Shown here: in pieces, positions 61,471 to 64,000 of the stretch
Layout: every line of letters starts with the position of its first letter
Numbering within the stretch: the first letter of the stretch is position 1
Origin: Phyto melanocephala
Lineage: Eukaryota > Arthropoda > Insecta > Diptera > Rhinophoridae
Reading direction: 5' to 3'
DNA: 64,000 bases
Assembly (NCBI GenBank): GCA_941918925.1
Contig: OW799233.1
Location: 154,298,845 to 154,362,844, forward strand
Position numbers and translations under genes: made by a program
The notes under the pieces: model-generated
The model's input: the letters and a program-made list of their open reading frames with translations, nothing else
Database searches by the model: none
What the model was told of the DNA's origin: nothing

Positions 61471-62639
61471 TGTTGTTTAAAGTGAAAATTGCATCAGTGC
61501 AAATCATACATACATACAAATTGCACAGTGACAGTCACTGCCACTAATATTTGGTTAGAGATTAAACGCTGTCTACCTGGATAGATGTATAAATTGTTGT
61601 ACATATGATTGTTTTTGTAGAATTAAAACGGCATTAAAAATTCAGTGGCAAAATAATTTTTTTCCTATTTTATAGCCAACATTTTGATTGGCATTTTCTA
61701 ATTGAGGTGTTGACATTTTGTCAAATTGAGATGGATACAAACAATAAAGAACAAACAAATAAAAAAAAGAATAAAACTAAATAACTAACCAACCAACCAT
61801 CTATTAACCCAAAGAATGAACAACATCTGCAACATATTATGAGTATGTTCATACTTGGAATCAATGGCATACATGTTTATTTATTTATTTGATATCACTT
61901 GGTATTCTATCGCTCAGGATATGGCAAAAATATAAGCACAACACAATTGGTGTTCGAATAAAAAAAGGCACACATTTTCATACACTCTAATTGTTATTGG
62001 TTTTCTTCTATTTTCGGATTTAAATGTTGAGGATAGCACGTTTTAATAGTCTATCTGGTCGGCCACCTGGTTACACTTTTTATTTGGGGTACAGAACAAC
62101 TGAAATCACTACATTAACAGCAATAGCGGCAGTAACATTTTGTAATGACAAATGATATGGTCATGCTATTTTAGAATGTGATATTGTTGCTCGCTCTTAA
62201 TTTATTATGGCAGTGCATCGTCAATAAGGATGGGGATTATCAACAAAATTGAGACAATGATGTTTTGTCTTAATGTAAAGAAGATCAATTTAGGTAGATT
62301 TGAGTGACAGCTGACATGTGCTAAGCAACAGGTATTGGTATCAAAGAATTCCTAATGATGAACTTATGGAAAGAATTGTTATATTTTTAAAAATGAGTTA
62401 AACACGGTGCGACTTTAACAACAAAAGGCATTTGCAACCAATTTCAACTAAATATAAATATAGCATTTTATCAATATTTTCTATAATATTAACATAATTC
62501 ATGCTAAAATATTCTTATTAAAAATGAGTTGCGTTTTATATTTCGGGATTATAGACAACAAATTATCGAACAAAATAAAATCATCGAAACATTTTTTATT
62601 GTTTTTAAAAATATTCTTCATGCATTGCAAATGACTTTC

Positions 62640-63185
62640 CTCCAAAAAAAAAATTTTTTTTTAATGACTCTTGTATGGTTTTGCTCGTCTTTTAAGATCC
62701 ATACAATAAACTGCTGTTTACTTTCGAGCTTATACGTGTAGATCCACGATTCGTCAGCTATCACGATATCATACTTATATTTTTAAGCACCGCGATCGTT
62801 ATTTTAAGGCATATTTTGTGTCTAATGACACTAGCCCTTTTTTGAACAAATCTTTTTTACAGCCAAATGTTCATACAATACTGGTTCCACTAATCTCACA
62901 TAAGTTACATAACGATTTGCAGCATCATTTCACGCACAGTGTCAATGTTTTTCGGCACAAAAGCCGATTTTGTGCTACCTTCACGAAACTTCTTGTAGAG
63001 CGATCTATGTCCACAATTGAATTTACTAAACCATCTATAAACACTGGTTCCTGATGGTGCTTCATCGCTAAAAATCGAATTGAGTTCATCGATACACTGC
63101 TGTTAATTTAATTCACGTCGAAAATGTTAAAAAATAATCGCATAACAATGTTCACGATATAAATAAATTTTTTGGCCATCAAGAA
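62640..63185 (-). mobile_element. Mariner transposase relic (N-terminal and middle part)
   Basis: Minus strand: CIDELNSIFSDEAPSGTSVY, RWFSKFNCGHRS, KKFREGSTKSAFVPKNIDTV, then after stops a GTSIHSILHEHL-like stretch and DESWIYTYKLESKQQ. This is the order of the HTH and first catalytic aspartate of mariner transposases. Multiple stops and frameshifts; the C-terminal third and the TIRs are not seen. Confidence 0.8.
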
Positions 63186-64000
63186 TTTTTCAAGTTACTT
63201 TAAACAACACAAATGGCGTTTGTAAGTTAAAACGTTCTGTGTACGTATATGGTCATATATATAAAACTTTTCTATAGCAACGTATAATTCCCGATTGCAG
63301 CATTAGGTTTACCAAATCCCGAAATATAAAAGGCAACCCTCATACACTTAGCGAATTCTTCTTTTTATAAACTCAAACAAAAACTAATGTTTTTCTTATT
63401 GTTTTCTTAAGGAATTTTTAAAATTTCTTATTTTTTTTTTGCACAAAGGCAACGGCAAACATGTGTATTTTTAAATAAAAAGGTTTTGTTGTTACCTTGT
63501 TTTATTATATTTCAATCTTGACCAGTATTTATTTAAATATTCTTTCCAGATCAAACACAACTTTAACACAGTGAAAATTCTATTAAAAAAGAAAGAACTG
63601 TGGTGCGGACCATTGCCGAGATACAACCTCAAATTCTGTGTCGAATAGGACAAACATTGTCCCATCAAAACAACTTCTAATTCATAAGTGCTAAAGGAGG
63701 CATAAAGAATGCCTTCTCAAAATACAAAATAGTTAGCCATTAGTGACGTGCTTCAAAATACATTCAAAATATCTTAAACAATTCATATAAACAAACATTA
63801 TGAATTCATAAAACATTGGTTTCTTTTCATATTCTATGCGTCCGTTCTATGCACTTATTAGGATTAAGTAAATTTTGTTAATATATTTATATAAACACAT
63901 GCTTTCCAATGACACGTTAATGTTAAAATCATGCATGTTTCAGCTAAATTGAACCACTTTATCAAGGGTTGAACCCATGCATTCACTATTTCTTTTTTTT
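63186..64000. other. Window end, nothing firmly identified
   Basis: AT-rich. A slightly GC-richer patch at about 63,590-63,715 has no usable splice or start context. Confidence 0.4.

Noticed and set aside
63590..63715. GC-richer patch with a short minus-strand frame near the window end
   Set aside because: No start, splice sites or recognisable motif. Could be an exon of a gene beyond the window, but unsupported.

Overview
This is AT-rich, intron-bearing, transposon-littered DNA from a higher dipteran fly. The encoded proteins read like Drosophila orthologues, while the long introns and repeat load fit a calyptrate (blow-, flesh- or house-fly type) genome. The species is inferred from gene similarity only and cannot be fixed from the sequence.

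Layout. (1) Positions 1-12,842 are a satellite array of roughly 200-240 bp modules arranged in higher-order blocks (offsets 2,171, 1,647 and 3,339 bp). The window starts inside it. (2) Positions 13,498-47,162, plus strand, hold almost the whole of unc80, the giant HEAT-type scaffold subunit of the NALCN/Narrow abdomen sodium-leak channel complex. I resolved 29 coding exons, 3,245 codons plus stop, with every junction in frame; the first coding exons lie upstream, so the satellite may sit in a 5' intron. Its four large introns hold a nonautonomous hAT-like element, mariner and pogo relics, several MITE families, a tRNA-Thr(CGT) gene and a possible alternative terminal exon. (3) YL-1 (Vps72, minus, 47,673-51,421) faces unc80 tail to tail; one of its introns contains a nested set of transposons. 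(4) A small two-exon gene of unknown function (plus, 52,955-53,484) diverges from YL-1. (5) Sce/RING1 (minus, 55,261-56,607) is the Polycomb H2A ubiquitin ligase. (6) Positions 56,608-64,000 appear gene-free: mariner relic, SINE-like unit, minisatellite and dispersed repeats.

The genes are not a functional cluster. unc80 serves neuronal excitability; YL-1 (H2A.Z exchange) and Sce (H2A ubiquitylation) both act on chromatin. The most noteworthy items are the very recent higher-order duplications in the satellite, the candidate alternative 3' exon of unc80 at 29,050-29,190, a GC-AG intron and a 57-nt stopless intron in unc80, the hAT-like element with intact 8-bp target duplication, and the layered insertions in the YL-1 intron. 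I found no clearly new biological system.
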